Positions 1 to 4,144 of a stretch of 5,457 nt of DNA are shown here, piece after piece (positions within the stretch are counted from its first letter, which is position 1; every line of letters begins with the position of its first letter). A program made the translations under genes and the position numbers. The DNA is from an uncultured Eubacteriales bacterium (GTDB lineage: Bacteria; Bacillota; Clostridia; Lachnospirales; Lachnospiraceae), in NCBI GenBank assembly GCA_900544525.1, contig UQVN01000225.1:1-5457 (forward strand), read 5' to 3'. The notes under the pieces are model-generated. The model searched no databases. It was not told the DNA's origin and worked only from the letters and a program-made list of their open reading frames with translations.

Positions 1-6
1 GGATAA

Positions 7-28
7 CTCGCTTTGCGAGGAATTTCCT
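7..28. other. Two adjacent short inverted repeats upstream of the treR-like promoter
   Basis: CTCGC at 7-11 pairs with GCGAG at 15-19 around a TTT loop. AGGAA at 18-22 and TTCCT at 24-28 form a second small dyad. There is no T-run after either, so a Rho-independent terminator is not well supported. They may be the remains of a 3' end of an upstream gene or a protein-binding site. Confidence 0.3.
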
Positions 29-40
29 ATAACATAAAAA

Positions 41-79
41 AGTTAGTTGACATTCTAACTACAAGACTTATAATTAGTT
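41..79. promoter_or_regulatory. Putative operator: nested AGTTAG/CTAACT repeats over the promoter
   Basis: AGTTAG (41-46) and CTAACT (55-60) form a perfect dyad centred on the -35 box. The shifted pair TAGTT (44-48)/AACTA (57-61) is also perfect, and TAGTT recurs at 75-79 just after the -10 box. A GntR-family repressor binding here would block RNA polymerase, so autoregulation is a reasonable inference. The sequence is not the TTGTATATACAA-like box I know for Bacillus TreR, so the binding protein is not proven. Confidence 0.45.
47..74 (+). promoter_or_regulatory. Sigma-70-type promoter of the treR-like gene
   Basis: A perfect -35 box TTGACA (47-52) and a perfect -10 box TATAAT (69-74) are separated by 16 bp. 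Transcription would start around 81-83, leaving a short leader before the Shine-Dalgarno GAGGTGAG at 99-106 and the ATG at 110. The boxes overlap the inverted repeats described separately, which suggests repression by occlusion. Confidence 0.8.
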
Positions 80-109
80 TAAGATGTTTAAACAAGTCGA
101 GGTGAGAGT

Positions 110-829
110 ATGCCAAAAGCAAAATATAATAAAATATACGAAGAGATAAAACAGAAAATTGAATCTGGAGAATATGAATTTCAGGAGCTACTACCTTCTG
201 AATATACGTTAATCGAGGAATATAATTGCTCTAGAAATACGATTCGAAGAGCGATTTCAGAATTAGTAAAAGATGGGTATGTTCAAACATTACAAGGAAA
301 AGGTGTCCGTAATATTTTTCAATCCACGGAACAGACTTCTTTTACTTTAGGTGGAATCGAATCTTTCAAAGAGTCCGCACTCCGAAACAATAAAAAAGGA
401 AGCACAGAAGTCTTGCTCTTTACCGAACTTATTGTTGATGAAAAATTGTCAAAAAAAACAGGATTTGATGTTGGAAGTGAAGTCTATTATTTACAACGTC
501 TTCACTATATGGATGGAAAACCTTTGATTTTAAATCATAATTACTTTTTAAAATCCGTTGTTTTCGGACTCACAAAAAAAATCGCAGAAAATTCCATTTA
601 TGAATATTTAGAAAATGAACTCCACATTTCGATTGTCACAAGCAAACGAATTATGACGATTGAAAAAATGACACAAATCGATGAAAAATATTTAGAATTA
701 GGGGATTATAATTGTCTTGCCGTTGTTACAAGCCAAACTTATAATGACGATGGCATTATGTTTGAATTCACACAATCAAGACATCGTCCTGACTATTTTC
801 GTTTCCAAGACAACGCTGTTCGCAAATAA
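110..829 (+). CDS. treR: GntR-family repressor with UTRA domain, TreR-like (trehalose operon)
   Basis: A 239-residue transcriptional repressor. Residues about 1-70 form the GntR winged helix-turn-helix: an opening KYNKIYEEIKQKIESGEY helix, the LPSE motif near 28-31, the recognition helix SRNTIRRAI near 41-49, and the wing DGYVQTLQGKG. Residues about 80-232 form a UTRA effector domain of the HutC subfamily, ending in the RHRPDYFRFQD segment that is characteristic of TreR. In the family, TreR senses trehalose-6-phosphate and releases promoters of trehalose PTS and phospho-trehalase genes. Length matches TreR (about 240). The ATG at 110 is chosen for the Shine-Dalgarno GAGGTGAG three bases upstream and the N-terminal match. 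No trehalose uptake or hydrolase gene lies in the window; such genes would be expected upstream. The effector is inferred from family resemblance, so another sugar phosphate is possible. Confidence 0.75.
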   Translation: MPKAKYNKIYEEIKQKIESGEYEFQELLPSEYTLIEEYNCSRNTIRRAISELVKDGYVQTLQGKGVRNIFQSTEQTSFTLGGIESFKESALRNNKKGSTEVLLFTELIVDEKLSKKTGFDVGSEVYYLQRLHYMDGKPLILNHNYFLKSVVFGLTKKIAENSIYEYLENELHISIVTSKRIMTIEKMTQIDEKYLELGDYNCLAVVTSQTYNDDGIMFEFTQSRHRPDYFRFQDNAVRK

Positions 830-923
830 CCGAATTCAACGAACACTGGAATAAAAAAATCAGAACTCAACTATCGCTTGCTTCCTTATTCAAATATATT
901 TTTATATCATGTACTTGCAAGGA

Positions 924-940
924 TACAACAAAAAGTTGTA
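924..940. promoter_or_regulatory. Perfect dyad upstream of the XRE gene, candidate operator
   Basis: TACAAC (924-929) and GTTGTA (935-940) are perfect inverted arms around AAAAA, lying 20 bp before the ATG of the helix-turn-helix gene at 961. XRE regulators commonly bind such short dyads in their own promoter. The rest of 830-960 is AT-rich and holds no gene and no convincing terminator for the treR-like gene. Confidence 0.45.
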
Positions 941-960
941 GGATGCAGAAAGGATTTGTT

Positions 961-1002
961 ATGTTTAATACAGAAAATATAGGACGAAAAATTGCGGAAC
1001 TG
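961..1002 (+). pseudogene. XRE-family helix-turn-helix regulator, 5' fragment (gene split by insertion)
   Basis: ATG at 961 follows AAAGGA (949-954) at a normal distance and encodes MFNTENIGRKIAEL, the first helix of a Cro/C1-type DNA-binding domain. After codon 14 (CTG, 1000-1002) the frame runs into unrelated mobile-element DNA and stops at 1090-1092. The next residues expected of the family (RKxxNMTQ) are found 920 bp away at 1923, in the matching codon phase. The gene is therefore interrupted exactly between 1002 and 1923. A truncated 43-residue product could be made from 961-1092 but would lack most of the DNA-binding domain. Family assignment is firm; the regulated target is unknown. 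Confidence 0.8.
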
Positions 1003-1038
1003 TGGAGGGTGGCATATCACCTTTTCTTGTGGGGGTTT

Positions 1039-1065
1039 CCAAAGGGAGGCAACGCTCCCATTTGG
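1039..1065. repeat. Imperfect inverted repeat beside the oriT-like core, block 1
   Basis: CCAAAGGGAG (1039-1048) pairs with CTCCCATTTGG (1055-1065) with a single extra A in the right arm. Only the right part of this structure is kept in block 2 (CCCATTTGG at 2103-2111). Paired repeats flanking the core are usual in relaxase-recognition regions. Confidence 0.5.
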
Positions 1066-1320
1066 CACACGACTTTGCGAAGCAAAGTGTAGTGTGTTAT
1101 ACACTCTGTCGGCGTTGCCGTGAAAATGCCGTTGCCGCCGGGGAGGGCAAGGGCGTTTGAAGCGGCAGGAAAACAGGGCTGTGCTTGTGTGGCGTGGAGC
1201 CTCAAGCGCATGTCTGGTTTCATCAGCAGACAGGGCGTATATGAAAACCCCCGTCCCTCGTCCTACGCTCCGACTTGTGGACAAAGTGTCCCTAAGTTGT
1301 GGCCACACTTCCTGAAAAGT
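1041..1320 (+). repeat. Dispersed repeat A, copy 1 (oriT-region repeat, about 280 bp)
   Basis: This segment aligns with 2087-2366 at a constant offset of 1046 bp, apart from one compensated single-base insertion and deletion. By eye about 85% of bases are the same. The first 50 bases and the stretch from CGTCCTACGCTCC to GTGTCCC are best conserved. It contains the hairpin core plus a second dyad, GGACA (1279-1283)/TGTCC (1287-1291), and the palindrome TGTGGCCACA (1298-1307). The apparent open frames in it on both strands change register between copies and are not convincing genes. It is clearly richer in G and C than the flanks. Confidence 0.85.
1067..1104 (+). other. oriT-like core, copy 1
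   Basis: ACTTTGC (1072-1078) and GCAAAGT (1082-1088) are perfect arms around GAA, followed directly by GTAGTGTGTTATAC (1089-1102). A short hairpin followed by a conserved unpaired stretch is the usual plan of a transfer origin, where the relaxase binds the hairpin and nicks just beyond it. I recall very similar sequences from Tn1549-like Firmicutes conjugative elements, but this is from memory and no nick site has been shown here. No relaxase or MobC gene follows, so transfer would need these proteins from elsewhere. Confidence 0.5.
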
Positions 1321-1390
1321 AGCAGGACAGCGGGCAACGGTCAAGATGAATGGCTTGGCTGGATTTGCTAACCCCCCGATAAATGGGAAG

Positions 1391-1699
1391 TTATTTTTCT
1401 CTATACGTCGAATGAAAAATGACTTCCTTTCCTTTACTTTGCGCAAACGCAATTTCTTTGGAAACTTGATTTCCAATGTATCCTTGAATATCAACAACAT
1501 AAATTGCATCGGAGAGTTCAATTTTTCTATAATGTGCATTTTCAAGAGCAGCCTGCTCCATTGGTGTAATATCCAAATCATCTACATTGTACACACATTG
1601 CAAAATATTCATATTATGCTTTGCTTCTAACAGAAATGCTATTCTTTGCATTTCTTTCTCAAATTTCATACTTCCACATATTGTAACCGTCCTCATCAT
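1391..1699 (-). CDS. Nucleoside 2-deoxyribosyltransferase-like (DUF4406-type) protein, cargo of block 1
   Basis: A 102-residue protein. It opens with the strand MRTVTICGSMKF (residues 2-13), matching the ICGSMxF start of small Rossmann-like proteins of the nucleoside 2-deoxyribosyltransferase superfamily. It ends with VVDIQGYIGNQVSKEIAFA (68-86), in which D70, G73, G76 and E82 resemble the DxxGxxxGxxxE nucleotide-sugar and catalytic segment, followed by GKEVIF. Family members cleave or exchange N-glycosidic bonds of deoxynucleosides or related substrates. At about 100 residues it is shorter than classical enzymes (about 150), so activity is uncertain. GGAG with GAGG lies 8 bases before the first ATG; the start could be the second of two adjacent ATGs. 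It is the only gene inside block 1 and has its own promoter. Related small genes are often found in mobile elements, where a role in nucleotide or phage-related metabolism is possible but unproven. Confidence 0.7.
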   Translation of the reverse strand: MMRTVTICGSMKFEKEMQRIAFLLEAKHNMNILQCVYNVDDLDITPMEQAALENAHYRKIELSDAIYVVDIQGYIGNQVSKEIAFAQSKGKEVIFHSTYREK

Positions 1700-1738
1700 T
1701 TGCCTCGCTCCATTCCGATTTATTTCATTATCATTTTT

Positions 1739-1767
1739 ATTCTACCACAATTCGGAGAGCGTGGAAA
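1739..1767 (-). promoter_or_regulatory. Promoter of the deoxyribosyltransferase-like gene
   Basis: On the minus strand TTTCCA (1762-1767) and TAGAAT (1739-1744) are 17 bp apart. The -10 box is good and the -35 box moderate. The start would fall near 1732, about 30 bases before the ATG. The promoter lies wholly within block 1, so the cargo carries its own expression signal. Confidence 0.5.
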
Positions 1768-1818
1768 TAGCCTGCTTGCTTTTTATGCCGATTTCCTACC
1801 TTTCGGATATACGGGACA

Positions 1819-1888
1819 GACGGTCATTTAGGTGTAGACCTAGGGTAGTTCATCGATGGACAAGCACCTTGAAAACCGAATGACCGTC
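1819..1888. repeat. Long-range inverted repeat around the right-end repeat, block 1
   Basis: GACGGTCATT (1819-1828) is the exact reverse complement of AATGACCGTC (1879-1888). Just inside, AGGTG (1830-1834) pairs with CACCT (1865-1869). The two arms enclose most of the right-end repeat. The left arm has no counterpart in block 2, where upstream sequence is different, so the stem is special to this copy. Confidence 0.6.
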
Positions 1889-1913
1889 CGAAAAGGAATA
1901 CCTCGGCTAGGGA
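1832..1913. repeat. Right-end repeat, copy 1 (82 bp)
   Basis: The sequence from GTGTAGACC to GGCTAGGGA matches 3517-3597 with five substitutions and one base inserted. It contains GTTCATCGATGGAC, CACCTTGAAAAC and GAATGACCGTCCGAAAAGG blocks. In both places identity stops within about ten bases of a truncated chromosomal regulator gene, as expected of an element terminus. I do not recognise a known family of ends. Confidence 0.8.
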
Positions 1914-1922
1914 GGCACCGCG

Positions 1923-2003
1923 CGGAAAAATCGCAATATGACACAACTAGAACTAGCAGATAAAATGGGAATTAGTTTTCAGGCAGTCTCTAACTGGGAA
2001 CGC
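1923..2003 (+). pseudogene. XRE-family helix-turn-helix regulator, middle fragment
   Basis: Reading from CGG at 1923 gives RKNRNMTQLELADKMG then ISFQAVSNWER: helices 1 to 3 of the XRE domain, including the recognition helix SFQAVSNW. This continues exactly from the fragment that ends at 1002. An internal ATG at 1938 could tempt an annotator to call a new 27-residue gene, but it has no Shine-Dalgarno and lies inside the HTH. After ER (2001-2003) the family would continue with G and a PD/ISxL segment; instead RVSLR and a stop at 2019 follow, so the gene is also cut on its 3' side. The remaining part of the gene is not in the window. Confidence 0.8.
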
Positions 2004-2021
2004 AGGGTTTCACTTAGATAG

Positions 2022-2078
2022 AGATACCGCACCATTCCCATGCTGACTTTTGCTCAACCGATACAGCCGGAAAGCTAG
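2022..2078 (+). other. Possible tail of a mobile-element gene (RYRTIPMLTFAQPIQPES)
   Basis: An 18-residue frame ending at TAG 2076-2078 lies between the XRE break and the oriT-like repeat, followed by a strong AAAAGGAGG (2085-2093) with no start codon in range. The composition looks protein-like (proline-rich C-terminal tail), and the stranded ribosome-binding site suggests a removed downstream gene. It is too short to assign. Confidence 0.25.
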
Positions 2079-2086
2079 ATAACAAG

Positions 2087-2366
2087 AAAAGGAGGCAAAT
2101 CCCCCATTTGGCACACGACTTTGCGAAGCAAAGTGTAGTGTGTTATACGCTCTGTCGGCGTTGCCACTTCAAATGCCATTGCCGCCGGGAAGGGCAAGGG
2201 CATTTGAAACGGCAAGAAAACAGGGCTGTGATTACATGGCGTGGAGCCGCAGCACAGGTCTGGTTTCATCAGTAGACAGGGCGTATATGAAAACTCCCGT
2301 CCATCGTCCTACGCTCCGACTTGTGGACAAAGTGTCCCGAAGTTGTGACCACACTCCCGGAAAATT
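2087..2366 (+). repeat. Dispersed repeat A, copy 2 (oriT-region repeat, about 280 bp)
   Basis: This is the partner of 1041-1320, with the same order of dyads: the hairpin core, GGACA (2325-2329)/TGTCC (2333-2337), and the remnant of the TGTGGCCACA palindrome, here TGTGACCACA (2344-2353). Differences are spread along the copy instead of clustered, so the two were acquired separately or duplicated long ago. Sequence left of the repeat and right of it is unrelated to block 1. Confidence 0.85.
2113..2150 (+). other. oriT-like core, copy 2
   Basis: ACTTTGC (2118-2124), GAA, GCAAAGT (2128-2134) and GTAGTGTGTTATAC (2135-2148) are identical to copy 1. The next base is G where copy 1 has A, so the outer GTGTA/TACAC pairing of copy 1 is lost here. 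The complete conservation of the core within a diverged repeat hints at function, such as relaxase recognition, though recent loss of selection cannot be excluded. Confidence 0.5.
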
Positions 2367-2394
2367 TTCAGTCATGTGAACTTTTACAGTTTTC

Positions 2395-3168
2395 TTATAC
2401 CTGAAGAATAGTTTGCATTTCCAAAATGTTTGCACCTACATCTTCCGGTCTATGGGCATCCGAAGCGAAGCGAATATCAACATTTTTGCTTTTCAAAACA
2501 TTCAGCAGTTTCTTATTCATACCTAATTCCTCAAATCCATAATTTAAAGCAAGACCACCGCTTTGTTCTGCATACATATGATGCGAATTTAATTCATCAG
2601 CTAATAAACTATATGTAGCAGTTAAATCTCTTGTAGGGTAATGCTGAAAGCACTTGATAGAATCGGGATGTGCAAGTCCAGAAAACAAATCACTTTTTAC
2701 AAGGCGAAGCATTAGGTCATAATATTTACTATAAATTTGTTCAGTATCAATATCGTTCCAAAATTCCGCTTTATGGTCAAATCCAAAACCCTCAACCCAA
2801 TGTATTGAGCCTACAGCAAAATCAAAATTAAAGGAGTTAAGAATATCGCCAATTAGCTTTTCATGTTCAGGAAAGTAGCATACTTCAAGTCCCCATTTTA
2901 TTTTTACGGGAAACTCTATATTTCTCATTTCGGCAATAAGTGCTTGGAAATCTTTTATAGAAAGGTTTGCTTTACTTTTATACCAGTTTTTCTGATAATC
3001 GCTATATTCACAAATAGAGGCATACATGGGGGCGAACTCCACAAAACGGTGAGAATGTTCCAAAAGATAAATTTCATCCATTCCGATACTTGCAGCTTGT
3101 TTAACAAAATTATCTATCCATTCTTTTGTATAAGGTCCTCTTTCAATATGAATATGCACATCTGTCAT
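2395..3168 (-). CDS. PHP-domain phosphoesterase, histidinol-phosphatase (HisK)-like
   Basis: A 257-residue PHP (polymerase and histidinol phosphatase) protein with the full set of metal-ligand motifs: HIH at 5-7, EHSHRF at 37-42, GLEV with E95, GSIHW with H123, GLAHPD with H167, and SDAHRPEDVG with D237 and H239. PHP enzymes bind three divalent metals and hydrolyse phosphate esters; HisK members of this length convert histidinol phosphate to histidinol in histidine synthesis. Here no other his gene is present, so another phosphoester substrate is quite possible. The ATG at 3168 follows GAGGAGG (plus-strand complement at 3176-3182) by 7 bases and overlaps the stop of an upstream fragment (ATGA), indicating it was once translationally coupled in an operon. 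It is cargo of block 2. All catalytic motifs are intact, so an active enzyme is likely. Confidence 0.8.
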   Translation of the reverse strand: MTDVHIHIERGPYTKEWIDNFVKQAASIGMDEIYLLEHSHRFVEFAPMYASICEYSDYQKNWYKSKANLSIKDFQALIAEMRNIEFPVKIKWGLEVCYFPEHEKLIGDILNSFNFDFAVGSIHWVEGFGFDHKAEFWNDIDTEQIYSKYYDLMLRLVKSDLFSGLAHPDSIKCFQHYPTRDLTATYSLLADELNSHHMYAEQSGGLALNYGFEELGMNKKLLNVLKSKNVDIRFASDAHRPEDVGANILEMQTILQV

Positions 3169-3284
3169 AATAAAACCTCCTCTTGATTATTCGTATTAAA
3201 CTTATATTTAGCTAACGCAACTTCCAAAGTACCTTTACAAATACCCTTAAAATGTTTTGCTTGTTCATTTCTAGATGAGTTTGC
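3165..3284 (-). pseudogene. C-terminal tail of a lost gene, ATGA-coupled to the PHP gene
   Basis: In the minus strand a frame of 39 codons with no ATG (NEQAKHFKGICKGTLEVALA and KYKFNTNNQEEVLL within it) ends at TGA 3165-3167, overlapping the PHP start codon in an ATGA. The overlap, and the Shine-Dalgarno of the next gene falling in its QEEV codons, are typical of a real upstream operon partner. The remainder of that gene is missing; an in-frame stop lies at 3285-3287, close to the end of the small gene at 3293. I cannot identify the family. A chance open frame is the alternative. Confidence 0.4.
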
Positions 3285-3292
3285 CTAATAAT

Positions 3293-3397
3293 CTATTTTC
3301 TTATTTGCTCAATCATCTTTTTCACCAACTTCTGGAACAGGTCAGCGGATTCTTCGTCCATCGGCGCAAGCTGTCCGGGTGTTCCGGGTAAAGCCAT
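3293..3397 (-). CDS. Small 34-residue protein of unknown function
   Basis: ATG at 3395-3397 is preceded by a very strong Shine-Dalgarno GGAGGAGGTG about 8 bases upstream and by a TATAAT -10 box. The product is MALPGTPGQLAPMDEESADL then FQKLVKKMIEQIRK. The N-terminal half is proline and glycine rich and probably extended; residues about 14-34 can form an amphipathic, highly charged helix with acidic start and basic end. No signal peptide or membrane segment is seen. It lies upstream of the PHP gene on the same strand, 125 bases away, and between them is only the tail of a lost gene. I do not recognise the family. The strong initiation signals and clean promoter support a real gene in spite of its size. 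Confidence 0.6.
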   Translation of the reverse strand: MALPGTPGQLAPMDEESADLFQKLVKKMIEQIRK

Positions 3398-3424
3398 AGA
3401 TACGCACCTCCTCCGCATATTTCC

Positions 3425-3454
3425 ATTATACAGAATGATTGCAAAAATACAATC
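3425..3454 (-). promoter_or_regulatory. Promoter and dyad upstream of the small protein gene
   Basis: The minus strand has TATAAT (3425-3430) with TTGTAT 16 bases upstream (3447-3452) as a weak -35 box. GATTG (3437-3441) and CAATC (3450-3454) form a perfect dyad spanning the spacer and -35 box, a position suited to repression. The predicted start is near 3418, just before the Shine-Dalgarno. Confidence 0.5.
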
Positions 3455-3474
3455 TCCCAAGTGTAAACTTCATC

Positions 3475-3515
3475 AAAATGCAATTCTGGCAAAATTCCGG
3501 GGATTGCATTTTTTT
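3475..3515 (+). terminator. Rho-independent-type terminator hairpin
   Basis: AAAATGCAAT (3475-3484) pairs perfectly with ATTGCATTTT (3503-3512). An inner CTGG/CCGG pairing with one G-U extends the stem, and seven T (3509-3515) follow on the plus strand. The minus strand has four T after the same stem, so it could also weakly stop transcripts from the LytTR remnant. It sits immediately before the right-end repeat and would insulate the end of block 2. Confidence 0.65.
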
Positions 3516-3516
3516 C

Positions 3517-3597
3517 GTGTAGACTTAGAGTAGTTCATCGATGGACAGCACCTTGAAAACAGAATGACCGTCCGAAAAGGAATACCCCGGCTGGGGA
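3517..3597. repeat. Right-end repeat, copy 2 (81 bp)
   Basis: This is the partner of 1832-1913, about 93% identical by eye. To its left the sequence is unrelated to block 1 (here a terminator); to its right, within a base or two, begins the reading frame of the LytTR gene. The minus-strand reading through it adds a meaningless tail (SPAGVFLFGRSF and on to a stop at 3535-3537) to the truncated regulator. Confidence 0.8.
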
Positions 3598-4032
3598 ATC
3601 ATCGCTAAGTTTATCTGAAAAAGCAGAAATGCTTTCTTTGATTTTGTATTCGCCTTTATTTGTATAGATGGTGATGTAATGCAAGAAAGCTTCTATATAT
3701 AGAATATCCGATTCATAGAATTTGACTGTTTCGTTGTTACAAGTGATTACTAAAGAAGTAGGCTCTATTGATAACTTTTCAGCAGCTTTAGAAAGTACAT
3801 AAAGCAACTTTTTCACGGAAATGGGTTTCATGAGGTAATGCAAAGCATCAACTTCATACCCTTCCCCGAAAAATTCAAAGTGAGAAGTTATAAACACAAT
3901 TTCTACTCGGCTGTTATCACTCCGAATCTGCCTGGCAAGATCAATACCTGAGATTCCCTTCATCTCTACATCCAGCAGAAGAATATCATATGTCTTTTCT
4001 TCTGCATATTCAAAGAGAAAAGCATCTGGGCA
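3598..4032 (-). pseudogene. LytTR-family response regulator, truncated at both ends
   Basis: On the minus strand, PDAFLFEYAEEKTYDILLLD starts within a CheY-like receiver domain. It includes the phospho-acceptor aspartate in LLLDVEM, the VFITSH switch residue, and the LMKPIS lysine-proline. A LytTR DNA-binding domain follows (LVITCNNETVKFYESDILYI, then HYITIYTNKGEYKIKESISA). About 35 residues with the acidic metal-binding pair are missing at the N-terminus, and the frame upstream of codon 4030-4032 is unrelated until a stop at 4102-4104. About 45 residues of LytTR, including the usual FxRxHRSYxVN segment, are missing where the right-end repeat joins. An ATG at 3961-3963 could start a 142-residue product, but it would lack the phospho-acceptor. 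Such regulators normally pair with a membrane histidine kinase and control bacteriocin or peptide-signalling genes; no kinase is present. Non-functional. Confidence 0.8.
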
Positions 4033-4048
4033 TAGGACTAACCCTCCC

Positions 4049-4083
4049 CATATCAGATAGTTTCGTGAGGACGAAATGATATG
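4049..4083. other. Bulged hairpin of unknown role
   Basis: CATATCA (4049-4055) with TTTCGT (4061-4066) pairs with ACGAAA (4071-4076) and TGATATG (4077-4083), giving a 13-bp stem with a 5-base bulge (GATAG) and a GAGG loop. It lies at the broken N-terminal edge of the LytTR gene, with no T-run. The region 4033-4140 has no other gene that I can see. Confidence 0.4.
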
Positions 4084-4144
4084 TCTCCGGGTACTGATGG
4101 ATTATCTCTTTGAAAGTGTAAGAATCACGCTTTTCCTACATACA

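Larger units (their letters stand above)
1003..1922. mobile_element. Inserted block 1: non-autonomous integrative-element remnant splitting the XRE gene
   Basis: The limits are set by the split gene: removing 1003-1922 restores an open XRE domain with no residue lost. Left to right it holds an oriT-like GC-rich region (about 1011-1320), one reverse-strand cargo gene (1391-1699), that gene's promoter, and an 82-bp right-end repeat (1832-1913) that recurs at 3517. No integrase, transposase or relaxase is present and the ends are not inverted repeats, so it is not a standard insertion sequence. It could be a mobilisable element depending on enzymes in trans, or a deletion remnant of a conjugative element. 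The exact termini may shift by a few bases, since the target duplication, if any, is not visible. Confidence 0.65.
2004..3597. mobile_element. Block 2: related element remnant with PHP-phosphatase cargo
   Basis: The block lies between the broken XRE gene and the broken LytTR gene. Its order repeats that of block 1: oriT-like repeat A on the left (2087-2366), cargo on the minus strand (2395-3397), and the right-end repeat at the far right (3517-3597). The first 80 bases (2004-2086) do not match the left end of block 1, so the left boundary is uncertain. No recombinase or relaxase is encoded. Because the two flanks belong to different genes, insertion must have been accompanied by a deletion, or recombination has joined two elements. 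Confidence 0.55.

Noticed and set aside
1017..1371. Open frames on both strands inside the oriT-like repeat (also at 2075-2435)
   Set aside because: The two repeat copies differ by insertions and deletions that shift the frame, and there is no Shine-Dalgarno. They are probably the by-product of structured GC-rich DNA. Similar spurious frames are often annotated in conjugative elements.
907..1581. Long minus-strand open frame of 224 codons
   Set aside because: It crosses the XRE start, the oriT-like repeat and the 3' part of the real cargo gene; composition is not protein-like (runs of C, H, R, P) and the second copy of the repeat breaks the frame.
1832..1922. Group II intron 3' end or rRNA spacer, because of the CCTTGAAAAC segment
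   Set aside because: No domain V hairpin, no reverse transcriptase and no adjacent rRNA sequence; the segment fits better as an element end.
1938..2021. Independent small gene starting at ATG 1938 (MTQLELADKMG)
   Set aside because: It is the interior of a helix-turn-helix domain whose first part lies at 961-1002; there is no ribosome-binding site.
2863..3186. Plus-strand open frame opposite the PHP gene
   Set aside because: It is antisense to a protein with complete catalytic motifs and has phenylalanine- and isoleucine-rich composition without initiation signals.
4051..4090. Hammerhead-ribozyme-like GTGAGGACGAAA segment
   Set aside because: The CTGATGA core is replaced by CAGATAG, and the helices on either side pair directly with each other, leaving no third stem.
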